A stretch of DNA of 59,731 bases from Flammeovirga sp. OC4 (GCF_000812565.1 NZ_JTAM01000017.1:1-59731), one strand, 5' to 3'; counted from the first letter of the stretch, positions 1 through 9,797 are shown. Numbers and translations: made by a program. The notes: generated by a model not told the origin, from the letters alone.

Positions 1-95
1 TAAGTTTTCGAATATTTATGGTATTTAGAAATCAGGAGATTTCTGATGATCTGAAGGACACGAATGCCGCTAACGCTTAACATTCGCGCCAGTGG
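1..95 (+). repeat. Dispersed intergenic repeat, copy D1
   Basis: A 95-bp unit that starts TAAGTTTTCG and ends CCAGTGG. It recurs at 366-460 with 5 differences, as a decayed copy at 38877-38966, and its first 10 bases recur at the right edge of the window (59721-59730). It contains a hairpin-like core CGAATG...CATTCG around CGCTAACGCTTAA. That core is shared with the nested palindromes of the mannan operon. No reading frame is apparent. This copy may begin outside the window. Confidence 0.8.
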
Positions 96-125
96 CATTC
101 TATCCAATTCGTTTGGCAGTACTTT

Positions 126-506
126 CCTTGGCCTTGAAGGGAAAAGCGTTAAGAATTTCATGAATTGAGCCGTTAAAAATGATTTTGCTGTTTGAGCTTT
201 AGCGAGTTTAAAATCATTTAGGCGAGAGGAATGGAATTTAGCTTTTGACTTCTAAGCCTAGATTTTTTGCTTCGTTTTTCATCAATGGAAAAATGAAGAA
301 GAAAGAAGCTTGAAAGTAGAGCCTATAAATGTGTGTAGAAATGTTGATTAAATATTAACGTAAACTAAGTTTTCGAATATTTATGGTGTTTAGAAATCAG
401 GAGATTTCTGCTGATCTGTAGGACACGAATGACGCTATCGCTTAACATTCGCGCCAGTGGGCTTTCTACCCAATTCATTTGCTACTTCTTCCCTTCAAGG
501 CCGAGG
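126..506. repeat. Inverted-repeat-bounded intergenic block
   Basis: Two 17-bp arms, 126-142 and 490-506, are inverted copies with one mismatch (central word CCTTGAAGGG). They enclose a shorter inverted repeat (AAATGATTTT at 177-186 with AAAATCATTT at 210-219) and the D2 repeat. No open reading frame of note lies inside. The structure could be a decayed non-autonomous element or simply a clustered repeat region. Nothing else is recognisable in 1-600. Confidence 0.45.
366..460 (+). repeat. Dispersed intergenic repeat, copy D2
   Basis: Second full copy of the 95-bp repeat at 1-95, in direct orientation and 365 bp downstream. The five substitutions lie mostly outside the palindromic arms CGAATG/CATTCG, which are intact. 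Similarity continues weakly for about 25 bp past the unit (CCAATTC then TTTG). Confidence 0.8.
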
Positions 507-600
507 GGAGTACTACTAAATGATCTTCTAAAATGCAGTATGTTGCTTTACAATGTCTTCGTGAGCCACAATACATCACCAGGTACCCTTTAATGGCATA

Positions 601-645
601 AAAAAACAGGTTCAAGCCCTTTTTGATGAAAGACTTGAACCTGTT
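601..645 (-). terminator. Rho-independent terminator of the GH71-like gene
   Basis: Perfect 12-bp stem (605-616 with 634-645), followed on the minus strand by a run of six T (plus-strand A601-606). It lies 20 bp past the stop codon of the minus-strand gene ending at 665. Confidence 0.8.
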
Positions 646-664
646 CTTTTTGAGGTAATTTATA

Positions 665-2536
665 TTAATCTAGGATATTATACCCTTTCAAAACACCTTC
701 TTGTTCAATCAGTTCCTCATCAATACCCTTTTCGTTCATTCTGTCATTTTCTAGTTCGACCCAAACTTTATATTCGAATTCATTCAAAATCTTTTTGATT
801 TGTAATTTGAATTTTTCGTAGTTCTTGGCTTTAATTTTTAAATATTCATTTGGGTTATCACCATGTTGCAGAATAGCATTTCTATTAGCTATGAAATAAG
901 TTTGAGCAGCCATTTTCCATGTGGCTTTATCTTCGTTTGAAAGAAGGAAACGAACGCCCATACTTGAGAGTTCAGACTTTAGAATAATGTCGCTCATTGC
1001 TATGGATTGATCATGATCCACCGAAGAGGTGATATACATTACAGGATCATATTTAAATTTATGTCCTGTAAAAGTTTTAGGAGATGTATAGTCAATGACT
1101 TTTTTACTTCCTCTTTTCACTTTGACATTGATTTTTGTTTCTTTTTCTTTTTTGATGTAAAACTCATCAATACCTGCTTTGGCAGTCCCTACATGAGTAT
1201 TATTTACATATACTTCAGCAGGAGATTTTAAGAGTGTAACGATTTCTATCATGGATTCCCCTTCATAGTTATTCTTTTTATTTCTGATGCTGAACTTTCC
1301 CTCAATATCCATTTCGTTACGGTAGAGGTTTCTAAAGGCCACATAGGTCATTTCTTTTTCTACTTCATTTGATATTCCATTCCATTTATTGAAATGATAG
1401 TTCAAAAGTGAAGACAAGGCATACCCGTTGTGGATTTCAGGGTTTAAGTTATTCGATAAGTTATATAAATTCCATGAAGAAAGGTTGAGCAATTCTACAT
1501 CCGGAGTTAAAGACATTTCCAATAACGTTCTAAACTTTTTTGTTCCTGAAGGATTGTTGGAAAGTAAATAAGTATCATCAATAGAGTGTTTTTTATTCAC
1601 ATATACCTTCTTGCCCGTCTCTTTATGGATAAATGTATTAGGCATATAGTTGAGATAAATATGAGGGAAGAATTTGATATTTTTGGAAGTAAATTTATCT
1701 TTTATTTTCTGGTAATCTTCCATTTTCTTCAAGTAGATAAACGAATGTGTAACTGCCTCAAAATGTTTGATAATTTCATCTTGAACTTCCTCCATATAGG
1801 TTTGTACATGATAAACTGGAACGAGGTTAAGACTAGCTTTTTGGTTTAAATCGTCAAAGAAGTTTTTGATGTCTTTGATATCTTCTTTTACAATTTTTTG
1901 AGATCTTTTAGGCTTAGAATATGAGATAATATTTTTTGTATTACCTGTAAATAAAACTATTTTTCCGTCGGTATTTCTAAGCCATTTCTTTGACATTTTT
2001 GTAGCACCATAGATTTCACCAAGATCTCCAGAAACCTTAGCAAAGAGTTGCTCTTTCGTATATTTTGATTTTTTATTTTTAGGAAAAAAAGCATCCAAAC
2101 AGAAATTAAAATCTATATCTCTGTCTTCAGCTACCTTGATTGTGATGGCCAAAAGTCTTTTAAAGCTCGCTTTGTATTGGTCACTACCGAAAACATTGTA
2201 TTTGATTTTGAAGACGTCAATACCATACATTTTGGCACTTCTAAGTTCTACCTCTATGGCGTCTCTGAGCTCCAATAAATGTACCTGTAATGAAGTTTCT
2301 GACACTGCAGTTTTGTATTTGTTCATGAGTAACTCCTGCTCCAATCCCAAAGTATATTCATACTTATAAGCTTGTAGACTTGAGTATTCATCACCTAAAA
2401 TACTGTTGAGGTTATAAGAAGCCATTACTCTCTTTTTATGGAAAAAAGATGGAGTGGAACTTTGGTCTTGAGCAGTAATAAAGGGTGTAAAAGATGAAAG
2501 TATTAGTAGTACTAAAAGTATTTTTTTAAAAAACAT
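665..2536 (-). CDS. Secreted GH71-like putative alpha-glucanase
   Basis: A 623-residue protein with a signal peptide (about residues 1-22, cleavage after ITA). The middle of the protein follows the pattern of GH71/GH99-like TIM barrels. An early strand carries AKMYGIDVFKIKY, like the AK..GIDgF motif. At about residues 350-385 there is SSWNLYNLS followed by a Pro and GYALSSLLNYHF, which resembles the family's TWNDYgE...ldLlnYy motif. A C-terminal beta domain (from about 430) contains LLKSPAEVYV, as in bacterial relatives. The usual Glu of the WND-GE motif is not obvious, so activity is uncertain. It stands alone with its own terminator, next to the end of the mannan locus. Members of the family typically act on alpha-1,3-glucan. 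That substrate is inference here. Confidence 0.5.
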   Translation of the reverse strand: MFFKKILLVLLILSSFTPFITAQDQSSTPSFFHKKRVMASYNLNSILGDEYSSLQAYKYEYTLGLEQELLMNKYKTAVSETSLQVHLLELRDAIEVELRSAKMYGIDVFKIKYNVFGSDQYKASFKRLLAITIKVAEDRDIDFNFCLDAFFPKNKKSKYTKEQLFAKVSGDLGEIYGATKMSKKWLRNTDGKIVLFTGNTKNIISYSKPKRSQKIVKEDIKDIKNFFDDLNQKASLNLVPVYHVQTYMEEVQDEIIKHFEAVTHSFIYLKKMEDYQKIKDKFTSKNIKFFPHIYLNYMPNTFIHKETGKKVYVNKKHSIDDTYLLSNNPSGTKKFRTLLEMSLTPDVELLNLSSWNLYNLSNNLNPEIHNGYALSSLLNYHFNKWNGISNEVEKEMTYVAFRNLYRNEMDIEGKFSIRNKKNNYEGESMIEIVTLLKSPAEVYVNNTHVGTAKAGIDEFYIKKEKETKINVKVKRGSKKVIDYTSPKTFTGHKFKYDPVMYITSSVDHDQSIAMSDIILKSELSSMGVRFLLSNEDKATWKMAAQTYFIANRNAILQHGDNPNEYLKIKAKNYEKFKLQIKKILNEFEYKVWVELENDRMNEKGIDEELIEQEGVLKGYNILD

Positions 2537-2695
2537 GTTACAAAGTAATTAATGTTAGTATATGTGGATCGTTAGGTCCAATCTTGTAATAATTTACTGT
2601 CGCAATCTCATGCTTTTTTATAATATAAGCAAATAAAGCATTTTAACTTTCTGTTGTACTTATACTGAAGAAGAGCAAGGTAAAATGAAGTGCAC

Positions 2696-2729
2696 AAAAA
2701 AGGCCGATTCCCTACAAGAGAATCGGCCT
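2696..2729 (-). terminator. Terminator of the susCD arm
   Basis: Perfect 10-bp stem (2701-2710 with 2720-2729, AGGCCGATTC and its complement) with a 9-base loop, followed on the minus strand by a T-run. It lies 26 bp past the stop of the surface glycan-binding lipoprotein gene and so closes the susC-susD-SGBP operon. Confidence 0.9.
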
Positions 2730-2754
2730 CACACTTTTTAATGAAATAAATCGT

Positions 2755-4479
2755 TTAGAACATTGGTCCATCAGTGATCATGATATCGTCAACGTTCACT
2801 TCGTAACGCTCACCATCAATATTACCAGTTGAGAAACCGAAAGCGATGTAGTCTAAAGTACCAGTGAAGTCGGGTTTTTCTGCGTCGCCACCCCAGTTAC
2901 TCCATGCCATAGTACTCAATCGGAAAGTGTAAAGTTTCCACTCTCCACTTGTTTCCACAAAGTAATTTTCAGTGTTGATATTACCTCCAAATTTTGTGTC
3001 ATTTTGGAAGATCTCAAATTGAAGGTTACCCTTTGCGTTACCAGTGTTTACCCAGAAAGAAAGGTGAGGATCAGTAACTCCAGAAAGGTCTAGGTTGTTG
3101 GAGTTATCCATTTTCAATGCACCTGTCCAGTTCCATCCAGTAGCACCGTTTAAGTGTACGTTTAGGTAGTGATCACCTGAGATAGCGTTCATGTCTCCGC
3201 CATCGATGCTGTGCGTAGCTCCTCCACCGTTATCGTCCCAGATGTAAGAAGCCGTTTCGAATCCTTCCAATTCATTTGCAACAACAACAGGACCATCCGT
3301 AATCATTACATTGTCGAGGTTTAATATGTAAGGGTTTGCACCATTACCTTGTTTATATGATAGTTTTACGAAATCTAAAGTTCCTTTAATATCCACTTTG
3401 TCTAATCCGCCACCCCAATCAGAAAGCTCAAGGTCTTTAAGACTTACAGTCACCCATTGCCATTCGTTATTTGTAGCACGGAATACATAGTTGTCACCAT
3501 CATTACCAGTATTACTTGCTTTGAAATCAGCACCGTTATCGTTACCATTCTGACCAATTTGTAATTGGAAATAACCTTGAGAAGTTTCAGAGTTGATTTG
3601 GAAACTTAAGTGAGGATCTGTGAAAGTCACAAGATCAATTGGCGTATCATAATACAATTGTCCCATCCAAGAAGTCCAACCGTCACCATCAGCTTTTCTT
3701 ACTGTCAAGTAGTGATCACCTCTACCTTTTGAGATACCGTTACCAGCGTCTAATCCATTTTCAGGCGTTACATCACCTGGCTCATAAGGGTTTACGCCGT
3801 CTTCGAAGTCAAATAAAACCACTGGTTCTACTGGATCGAAGAACTCACCTGCATCTTCTACAGAAATAGAACCTGACTCAGGTACATTCGAATCTGCATT
3901 GTAAGTAGAAACTTTAATAGTCACTTCGTCTGGTAATTGACTTGGTGCCAATACATTGATTTGAGAAGGGTTGGCATTTGCTCCGTCTACTTCAATAGTT
4001 TGACCACCTATGATCACTTCATAGATCAAGTCAACGTTCGTTCCTTTGATGGCAAATACTTGACCTCTTGTAATGAAAGTAGGGTATTCCACGTTGGAAG
4101 TCAATGGATAAACCGGCTCATATTCTCCTTCAGAAAACACTTCTTGTTTGTAGGCATTGACCACTCTAAGGTGAGAAACATCAAAGATTCTTGGTAGTGT
4201 AGCTTTGATTGTATCTTCAGTGGCACTGACAGTGACATCAGCACAAGGAGTTTCACCTAAATATACTTTTGCATTTTTAAAATTCTCACCCAAAATCATG
4301 AACGGTTCACCAATCACGGTAGGATTTTGCAGGTTTGAATCTGCGATTTTTGGTTGAGGGTAATCAATATCGTTCGATTGACTGTACTCTTTTTGAGTTG
4401 TACAAGAGTTCATTCCGCATACCATTCCGAAGAATGCTATGCTTAATGAAGCCTTTTGTATTTTATTTTTAATATTCAT
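2755..4479 (-). CDS. Surface glycan-binding lipoprotein (SusE/F position)
   Basis: A 574-residue lipoprotein with a signal peptide and lipobox GMNSC (Cys26). Residues about 45-215 look like IPT/TIG-type Ig domains. Then come two tandem copies of a beta-sandwich of about 170 residues (about 220-400 and 405-574). Both carry GDHYL, TDPHLSF, WGG and a closing VMITDGP or IMITDGP motif, so this is an internal duplication. The layout matches PUL surface glycan-binding proteins, which sit beside SusD and hold the polysaccharide at the cell surface. The repeats resemble carbohydrate-binding jelly rolls with several Trp, but no ligand can be read from the sequence. It is the last gene of the susC-susD operon, 33 bp after susD. 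Confidence 0.8.
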   Translation of the reverse strand: MNIKNKIQKASLSIAFFGMVCGMNSCTTQKEYSQSNDIDYPQPKIADSNLQNPTVIGEPFMILGENFKNAKVYLGETPCADVTVSATEDTIKATLPRIFDVSHLRVVNAYKQEVFSEGEYEPVYPLTSNVEYPTFITRGQVFAIKGTNVDLIYEVIIGGQTIEVDGANANPSQINVLAPSQLPDEVTIKVSTYNADSNVPESGSISVEDAGEFFDPVEPVVLFDFEDGVNPYEPGDVTPENGLDAGNGISKGRGDHYLTVRKADGDGWTSWMGQLYYDTPIDLVTFTDPHLSFQINSETSQGYFQLQIGQNGNDNGADFKASNTGNDGDNYVFRATNNEWQWVTVSLKDLELSDWGGGLDKVDIKGTLDFVKLSYKQGNGANPYILNLDNVMITDGPVVVANELEGFETASYIWDDNGGGATHSIDGGDMNAISGDHYLNVHLNGATGWNWTGALKMDNSNNLDLSGVTDPHLSFWVNTGNAKGNLQFEIFQNDTKFGGNINTENYFVETSGEWKLYTFRLSTMAWSNWGGDAEKPDFTGTLDYIAFGFSTGNIDGERYEVNVDDIMITDGPMF

Positions 4480-4512
4480 GATAAATAATCTCTTTTAAGT
4501 AAACCAATAGTA

Positions 4513-6132
4513 TTAGTAACCAGGGTTTTGCGTTAAACCGAATGAAGCAACTTCACCTGCAGGAATTGGAAGAACTGGAACACCTCCAAGTTTTTTAGCT
4601 TCCATATTCGCCACTACAGTAGCACCATTGGATTCTTCTCTGTAACCAATATTGTCTTTTTGAAGAGCACTAACGTAAGTGTCTGTTCTAAGAAGGTCCC
4701 AAAAGCGTAGTCCCTCTAAAGCAAGTTCTGTTCTACGTTCGTGAAGAATAGCCTCCAATAATTGATTACCCGATGCAGTGACATCTGGAAGAGCACTAGA
4801 ATTGTCTCTTGCAGGATAGTCATTTGCACCTTCATTCCATCCTTTCGGATAAGTCATGTTTCTAGCTCTAGCACGTACTTCGTTTACTCTTTGACGAGCA
4901 ATTCCTTCATTGCCAAGGTGGTACGCTGCTTCTGCATTCATTAAAAGAATATCAGCATATCTGAATTTTCTTTGGTTCTGAGGGTTATCCGATTGCTCAT
5001 TTGGACGTAAAGCAGCATCCATTAATACTTTTCTTGGGAAATACCCCGAAAGGAATTGTGATTCTGCCACACCTTGAGCAATACCATGAGCAAACTGTCC
5101 ATTTTGACCTGCTGTCCAATCTAAGCGAGGATCATTTTCTTCAAACTCGTCTACTAAGTCTTGTGTTGGGTTTAAGAATCCCCATCCCCAACCTTTGATA
5201 TCTGCAGTACCTCTTGGTGCAGTAAGGATTGGTGAAGTAGAACCAGTGTTGTTATTTGCCCATCCTGTATTTGAAGTGGTATGTTGTACCTCGAAGATAG
5301 ACCCCGAACCATTTTCACCGTCTTTTTCAAATACTGTAGCAAGGTTTGATGCTAATGAGTACTGACCAGAAGTGATGACTTCGTTTGTTAAATCATATAC
5401 TTCTTGCCAAGTATGATCATTTGATTTCCAGATACCAATATCATACATAATTACTCTAGCAAGGTAAGCTTTTGCAGCTCCAGAACTTGCTCTTCCTACT
5501 TCCATTTCAGATTTATTACCCATCATGTCAGCAGCCATTTTCAGGTCTTCTTCAATTTGAGCAATCACATCTTTGACAGGAGTTCTTCCTACAGCACCAA
5601 TTTCTTCAGGTGAAACAGGAGCAGTGAATAAAGGCACATCGCCAAACAAACGTACTAAGTAGAAGTAGCTGTAAGCTCTGATAAATAAAGCTTCACCTAC
5701 CATTTGATCTCTTAATGTTGCATCAAAACTTGTGGCAGGGCTGATACCCTTGATCGCCGTATTTGCTCTGTGAATGGCTTGATAATATGTTTTCCAAGCA
5801 GAGTGTGAAGGTCCGTTGATGTTGACAGCAGTCCATTCTTTCAACATTTGAACGTCTTGCATATCACCAAAGTCAGAACCACCTTTCCAAGCGTTGTCAG
5901 TCATTACCTCACCAAACATCCACTCTTGCATGTGAGCAACAACACCTTGATCTTGAGCAATTGCCTGATAACAAGCGTTGACGGCCATCTGTGCATTTTC
6001 GGGATCATCATAGTATACTGGAGTATCTACTGCTTGTCCTTGAGGATCACGTTCTAAAAAGCTAGAACAACTGTTTGCGAGGGTTAGCATACCGCAGCAT
6101 GCTAGTATATTTATAATGTTTTTGAATTTCAT
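4513..6132 (-). CDS. susD: RagB/SusD family nutrient-uptake lipoprotein
   Basis: A 539-residue lipoprotein (lipobox LANSC, Cys22) with the SusD fold. It has an N-terminal SusD-like region with helical repeats (MAVNACYQAI, HRANTAIKGI, GEALFIRAYSYFYLVRLFGDVPLF). The C-terminal RagB region contains KFRYADILLMNAEA, ARQRVNEVRARA and ILHERRTELALEGLRFWDLLRT. Length and motif order are typical. SusD proteins form the lid on the SusC barrel and bind oligosaccharides at the surface. It lies 29 bp downstream of susC. Mannan or manno-oligosaccharide as ligand is inferred from the neighbouring enzymes. Confidence 0.97.
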   Translation of the reverse strand: MKFKNIINILACCGMLTLANSCSSFLERDPQGQAVDTPVYYDDPENAQMAVNACYQAIAQDQGVVAHMQEWMFGEVMTDNAWKGGSDFGDMQDVQMLKEWTAVNINGPSHSAWKTYYQAIHRANTAIKGISPATSFDATLRDQMVGEALFIRAYSYFYLVRLFGDVPLFTAPVSPEEIGAVGRTPVKDVIAQIEEDLKMAADMMGNKSEMEVGRASSGAAKAYLARVIMYDIGIWKSNDHTWQEVYDLTNEVITSGQYSLASNLATVFEKDGENGSGSIFEVQHTTSNTGWANNNTGSTSPILTAPRGTADIKGWGWGFLNPTQDLVDEFEENDPRLDWTAGQNGQFAHGIAQGVAESQFLSGYFPRKVLMDAALRPNEQSDNPQNQRKFRYADILLMNAEAAYHLGNEGIARQRVNEVRARARNMTYPKGWNEGANDYPARDNSSALPDVTASGNQLLEAILHERRTELALEGLRFWDLLRTDTYVSALQKDNIGYREESNGATVVANMEAKKLGGVPVLPIPAGEVASFGLTQNPGY

Positions 6133-6161
6133 TTCCTTTCTACTTTTTGAGTTTCAACTAA

Positions 6162-9100
6162 TTAAAAAGTAACGTTCAAGCCTAAAGAGTAAGTAGTTGA
6201 TTGTGGATAGTTACCAATATCAATACCTTGTGCTAGTGGGTCACCGTAGTGGTCTGGAACTTCAGGGTCGTAACCGCTGTAGTTTGTTAGCGTAAATAAG
6301 TTGTCAACTGAAGCATAGATTCTGAAACGTTGTAAATGTAACTTCTGGCAAAGGTCTTGGCTGAAGCTGTATCCTAACTGTACGTTTTGTAATCTTAAGT
6401 AAGAAGCATCTTCTACATATCTATCAGAGAATCTACGGTTGTTGTTTGGATCACCTGATACCACTCTTGGCATTGAACCGTTAGGGTTGTTTTCAGGATG
6501 GAAACGATTGTCGTAGTAGTTCTTTGTTTGGTTTTTCTGAACGTTTGAATCTTCGATCCAGAATTTTTGAATGTTTGCAGCTTCATTACCATAAGAACCA
6601 GTGAAGAATAAGTTCATATCAAATCCTTTGTACTCTAACCCGATGTTGAATGACCCAGTGAAAGTTGGGATAGCAGAACCTAAGTTCATTTTATCATCAT
6701 CATCAATTACACCATCGCCATTGACGTCAACAAATCTAACATCACCAATACCTGCGTTAGGTTGTAAAGGATTTCCTTCTGCATCAACGTGAGCATCTAA
6801 TTCTGCTTGAGATCTGAAGATACCGTCTGTTTTATATCCATAGAAGTAAGCAATTTCTTGTCCTTCTTCCGTTCTTGTTGTAAAACCTAATTTGTCAATA
6901 TAACCACCGTCAATGTGTCCTGTTTCACCAAGGTTTGTGATTCTGTTCTTGATGACAGCAATGTTCGCTCCCACGTTCCATTTTACTTCGTGTTCTACAT
7001 TTCTGTAGTTGACAGCAAACTCAAAACCTTTGTTTTGCATAGTACCTACGTTCACGTTTGGAGAGTTGGCACCTACATAATCAGGAACGGGCTGCGGAAC
7101 TACCATGTCCTTCGTGTCTTTAATGAAGTACTCCGCACTAAATGTAAGTTGGTCATTGAAGAAACCAGCATCAATACCTACGTTGGCCATTTGAGCCGAT
7201 TCCCATCTTAAATCCGGGTTAGACAGTGTAGTTGGTGTTCTACCTTCCACTACGTTTCCGTTGATTACATATCTTAAGTTGTTGGTTACTGTTGATACAT
7301 AGTCATTGTTACCCGCAGAAGATTGGTTACCTACTTCACCCCATCCTGCTCTTAATTTCAATTGCGTTACGGCATCTGATGATTGTAAGAAGTTTTCCTC
7401 TTTGATATTCCATCCTGCTGAGAATGAAGGGAAGAAGCCCCAACGATTTCCATCAGCAAATTTCGAAGAACCGTCTGCTCTAAATGTAGCAGTCAGTAAG
7501 TATTTGTTTTGGTAGTTATAATTTGCACGAGCAAAGTAAGACATCAATGAGTTCATTCCTTGAGATGAAGTGGCGAAGTAATCAGATCCTTTCGCTGCTC
7601 CTAAGTATCTCATGTTTTCATTGAAAGGAACGTCATAACCTGTAGCTCTAATGTTGTTATAGCTGAAGGCTTGCATTTCCATACCGACCATACCACTGAT
7701 AGAGTGATCACCAAATGTTTTCGAATAGTTCGCATAGTTAGACCAAACCCAGTCAAACTTGTTGTTTCTATTCTCATCCAATTGAGAAGTCATTCTTTGT
7801 TCCTCGTTAGAAACGAAGAATTCTGGTAAGTAAAGCTTTTGTTGTTGGTTTCTGTAATCCACACCAAAGTTAGATGTTAATGTCAAATCTTTAGTGGCTT
7901 TAGCATTTAAAGAGAAGTTACCAACAATTCTGTTGTCCCAAGAACGTTTGTATTGTTCTTGTTCTGCCATTCTAGCGGGGTTGCTGTTATAAGCCCAAGT
8001 AGAACGAGCATAAGAACCATCTGCATTGTAGACAGGAGTGATAGGGTCAGCCCATAAAGACTGAGTCAAAGGACTTGAATAAATGTCATTCAAGTTCGTT
8101 AAAGAGTAATTAGCGTGCGTATAGGCAATGTTTTGTCCAAAGTTTAACCAATCATTGAATTTGTGTGTGTTGTTGAATTTCACAAAGAATTTCTCTAAGT
8201 CAGTACCTTTTAAGATTCCTTCATCCTTTACATAAGAAGTAGAGAAGTTGAACTGATTTTTCTCAGAACCACCATTGATACCAAAATTGTAGTTTTGGAA
8301 AGAACCTTGTCGTAATAATTCATCTTGCCAGTCAGTACCATTATAGTTACCATTGGCTACATACATTAATTGTTCGAATTCATCTGTACCTTCAGCAAAT
8401 CGGTTGGCCTCCAGCCCTAACTGAGCATATTCAGAAGCGTTGGCCATTTCAATTCTATTTGAAGCGTGCTTAACACCCGTTTGAGCATTGAAAGTATAAG
8501 TCAGTTTTTCTTGTACTTTACCGGTCTTTGTAGAGATCAAGATTACACCGTTAGCACCTCTTGAACCGTATACTGCTGTTGCAGATGCATCTTTCAAGAC
8601 TTCCATTGAGGCAATATCTTGAGGTGCAATGTGAGAGATGTCTTGCATCGGGAAACCGTCTACTACATATAAAGGGTCTGAGTTGTTGATGGTACCAATA
8701 CCTCTTACTCTTACTTTAGAACCAGAAGCAGGGTTTCCAGAGTTCGTCACTTGTACACCTGGTACACGACCTTGAAGTGCTTTGTTGACATCCTCTGTGG
8801 CAATCACTGTTAGTTCGTCGGTTTTAACAGTAGAAACTGATCCCGTTACATCACTTTTCTTAGCAGTACCGTAACCAATTACTACTACTTCATCCAATTC
8901 TTCTAAATCGACTTCCATCTTAATGTTGAAATCGGATTGAGCACCTACTGTAATTGTTTGCTTTTTGTATCCAATTGAGGAAATAAGTAATACTGTTTCA
9001 TCTGATTTAATACTTAATTTAAAACGACCATCAAAATCTGTAATTGTTCCAATAGCTGTTCCCTGAATAGTGACATTTACTCCCGGAAGAGGACTATCTG

Positions 9101-9203
9101 TTTCATCTAATATGCTACCTTGTATTGTTCGTTCCTGTGCATAAGCACTCATTGAAAATGTAATAGCGATGAACAGCAGAAAAAAATTTTTTAAGATCTG
9201 CAT
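6162..9203 (-). CDS. susC: SusC/RagA TonB-dependent outer-membrane transporter
   Basis: A 1013-residue outer-membrane protein. It has a signal peptide (1-22, ending SAYA), a carboxypeptidase-regulatory-like domain (about 25-105, GTVTDFDG-type loop), and the SusC hallmark VVVIGYGTAKKSDVTGSVS (about 106-126). The plug domain follows, with VRGIGTINNSDPLYVVDG and VYGSRGANGVILIST. The rest is a beta-barrel ending in the aromatic C-terminus LNVTF. Length is normal. With SusD it imports oligosaccharides across the outer membrane using TonB. It is the first gene of a minus-strand operon and has a TACATTTG promoter element 85 bp upstream, divergent from the enzyme operon. Confidence 0.97.
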   Translation of the reverse strand: MQILKNFFLLFIAITFSMSAYAQERTIQGSILDETDSPLPGVNVTIQGTAIGTITDFDGRFKLSIKSDETVLLISSIGYKKQTITVGAQSDFNIKMEVDLEELDEVVVIGYGTAKKSDVTGSVSTVKTDELTVIATEDVNKALQGRVPGVQVTNSGNPASGSKVRVRGIGTINNSDPLYVVDGFPMQDISHIAPQDIASMEVLKDASATAVYGSRGANGVILISTKTGKVQEKLTYTFNAQTGVKHASNRIEMANASEYAQLGLEANRFAEGTDEFEQLMYVANGNYNGTDWQDELLRQGSFQNYNFGINGGSEKNQFNFSTSYVKDEGILKGTDLEKFFVKFNNTHKFNDWLNFGQNIAYTHANYSLTNLNDIYSSPLTQSLWADPITPVYNADGSYARSTWAYNSNPARMAEQEQYKRSWDNRIVGNFSLNAKATKDLTLTSNFGVDYRNQQQKLYLPEFFVSNEEQRMTSQLDENRNNKFDWVWSNYANYSKTFGDHSISGMVGMEMQAFSYNNIRATGYDVPFNENMRYLGAAKGSDYFATSSQGMNSLMSYFARANYNYQNKYLLTATFRADGSSKFADGNRWGFFPSFSAGWNIKEENFLQSSDAVTQLKLRAGWGEVGNQSSAGNNDYVSTVTNNLRYVINGNVVEGRTPTTLSNPDLRWESAQMANVGIDAGFFNDQLTFSAEYFIKDTKDMVVPQPVPDYVGANSPNVNVGTMQNKGFEFAVNYRNVEHEVKWNVGANIAVIKNRITNLGETGHIDGGYIDKLGFTTRTEEGQEIAYFYGYKTDGIFRSQAELDAHVDAEGNPLQPNAGIGDVRFVDVNGDGVIDDDDKMNLGSAIPTFTGSFNIGLEYKGFDMNLFFTGSYGNEAANIQKFWIEDSNVQKNQTKNYYDNRFHPENNPNGSMPRVVSGDPNNNRRFSDRYVEDASYLRLQNVQLGYSFSQDLCQKLHLQRFRIYASVDNLFTLTNYSGYDPEVPDHYGDPLAQGIDIGNYPQSTTYSLGLNVTF

Positions 9204-9287
9204 GACTATTTTTTATTGTTTAGTTGTTATTCAATCTAAATACGTTTAGATGAATAGGATTAAATAATAACCGCGGCGTTATGTTTA

Positions 9288-9295
9288 CAAATGTA
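9288..9295 (-). promoter_or_regulatory. Bacteroidota-type -7 element for susC
   Basis: The minus strand reads TACATTTG, matching the TAnnTTTG consensus of Bacteroidota housekeeping promoters. It lies 85 bp upstream of the susC start codon. No convincing -33 TTG was seen at the expected spacing, which suggests activator dependence. Confidence 0.5.
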
Positions 9296-9748
9296 GGGTA
9301 GACACTAATTAATCAGAGGTTGATTTTTGACAAATAAGCGTTGAAAAAAATATTTTTTCATCAACCATGGTTTTTAAAATAGGTAAAAAAATGACTTTTG
9401 TGATGAAAATTTACCCCTATAACTACAAGTGCGTCCTACCATGATGGGATTACAATTTATGGGAGAGCTCTGTTGGACCAAAAGGTAATAATTTGGTTTG
9501 ATGTTTTGAGTAAGTAAGTAATATTCATTTCAATATTTATGATAAAAAAGACCTTTTTTTGAGATTAAAATAACATCATAAATATACACTTTTGTGCAAG
9601 AATAATACCCTTTTATATTCGTTTTTATATACATTATGTATGTTTTTGATGAAAATTTACCTAAACTAACAATAGTGGTCCAAGGAGTAGAATTCCAATG
9701 TCATCATCAAATTTAAAAATCTCCATAACGTTCGTTAACCGTATCAAG

Positions 9749-9756
9749 TACATTTG
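9749..9756 (+). promoter_or_regulatory. Bacteroidota-type -7 element for the mannan enzyme operon
   Basis: TACATTTG matches TAnnTTTG and lies 42 bp before the ATG of the first plus-strand gene. It is the same word as in the divergent susC promoter. A clear -33 element is absent, as for susC, so both promoters may need an activator. Confidence 0.5.
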
Positions 9757-9797
9757 AAATATGATTATCGGAAAATGAAATAAAATCACATCTGATT

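Larger units (their letters stand above)
9204..9797. promoter_or_regulatory. Divergent PUL control region
   Basis: A 594-bp gap without genes between susC and the enzyme operon. It holds the two divergent promoter elements listed separately. The 15-bp word TGATGAAAATTTACC occurs twice in direct orientation (9401-9415 and 9647-9661). Another pair is inverted: TTGGACC at 9473-9479 and GGTCCAA at 9677-9683. The short inverted repeat TAACGTTCGTTA (9726-9737) lies just before the plus-strand promoter. ATAAC...GTTAT (9267-9282) lies at the expected start of susC transcription. These are candidate operator sites; which protein binds is unknown. Confidence 0.5.

Noticed and set aside
665-2536. GH71-like protein as part of the mannan operon
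   Set aside because: A strong terminator at 2696-2729 separates it from the susCD arm and it has its own terminator.
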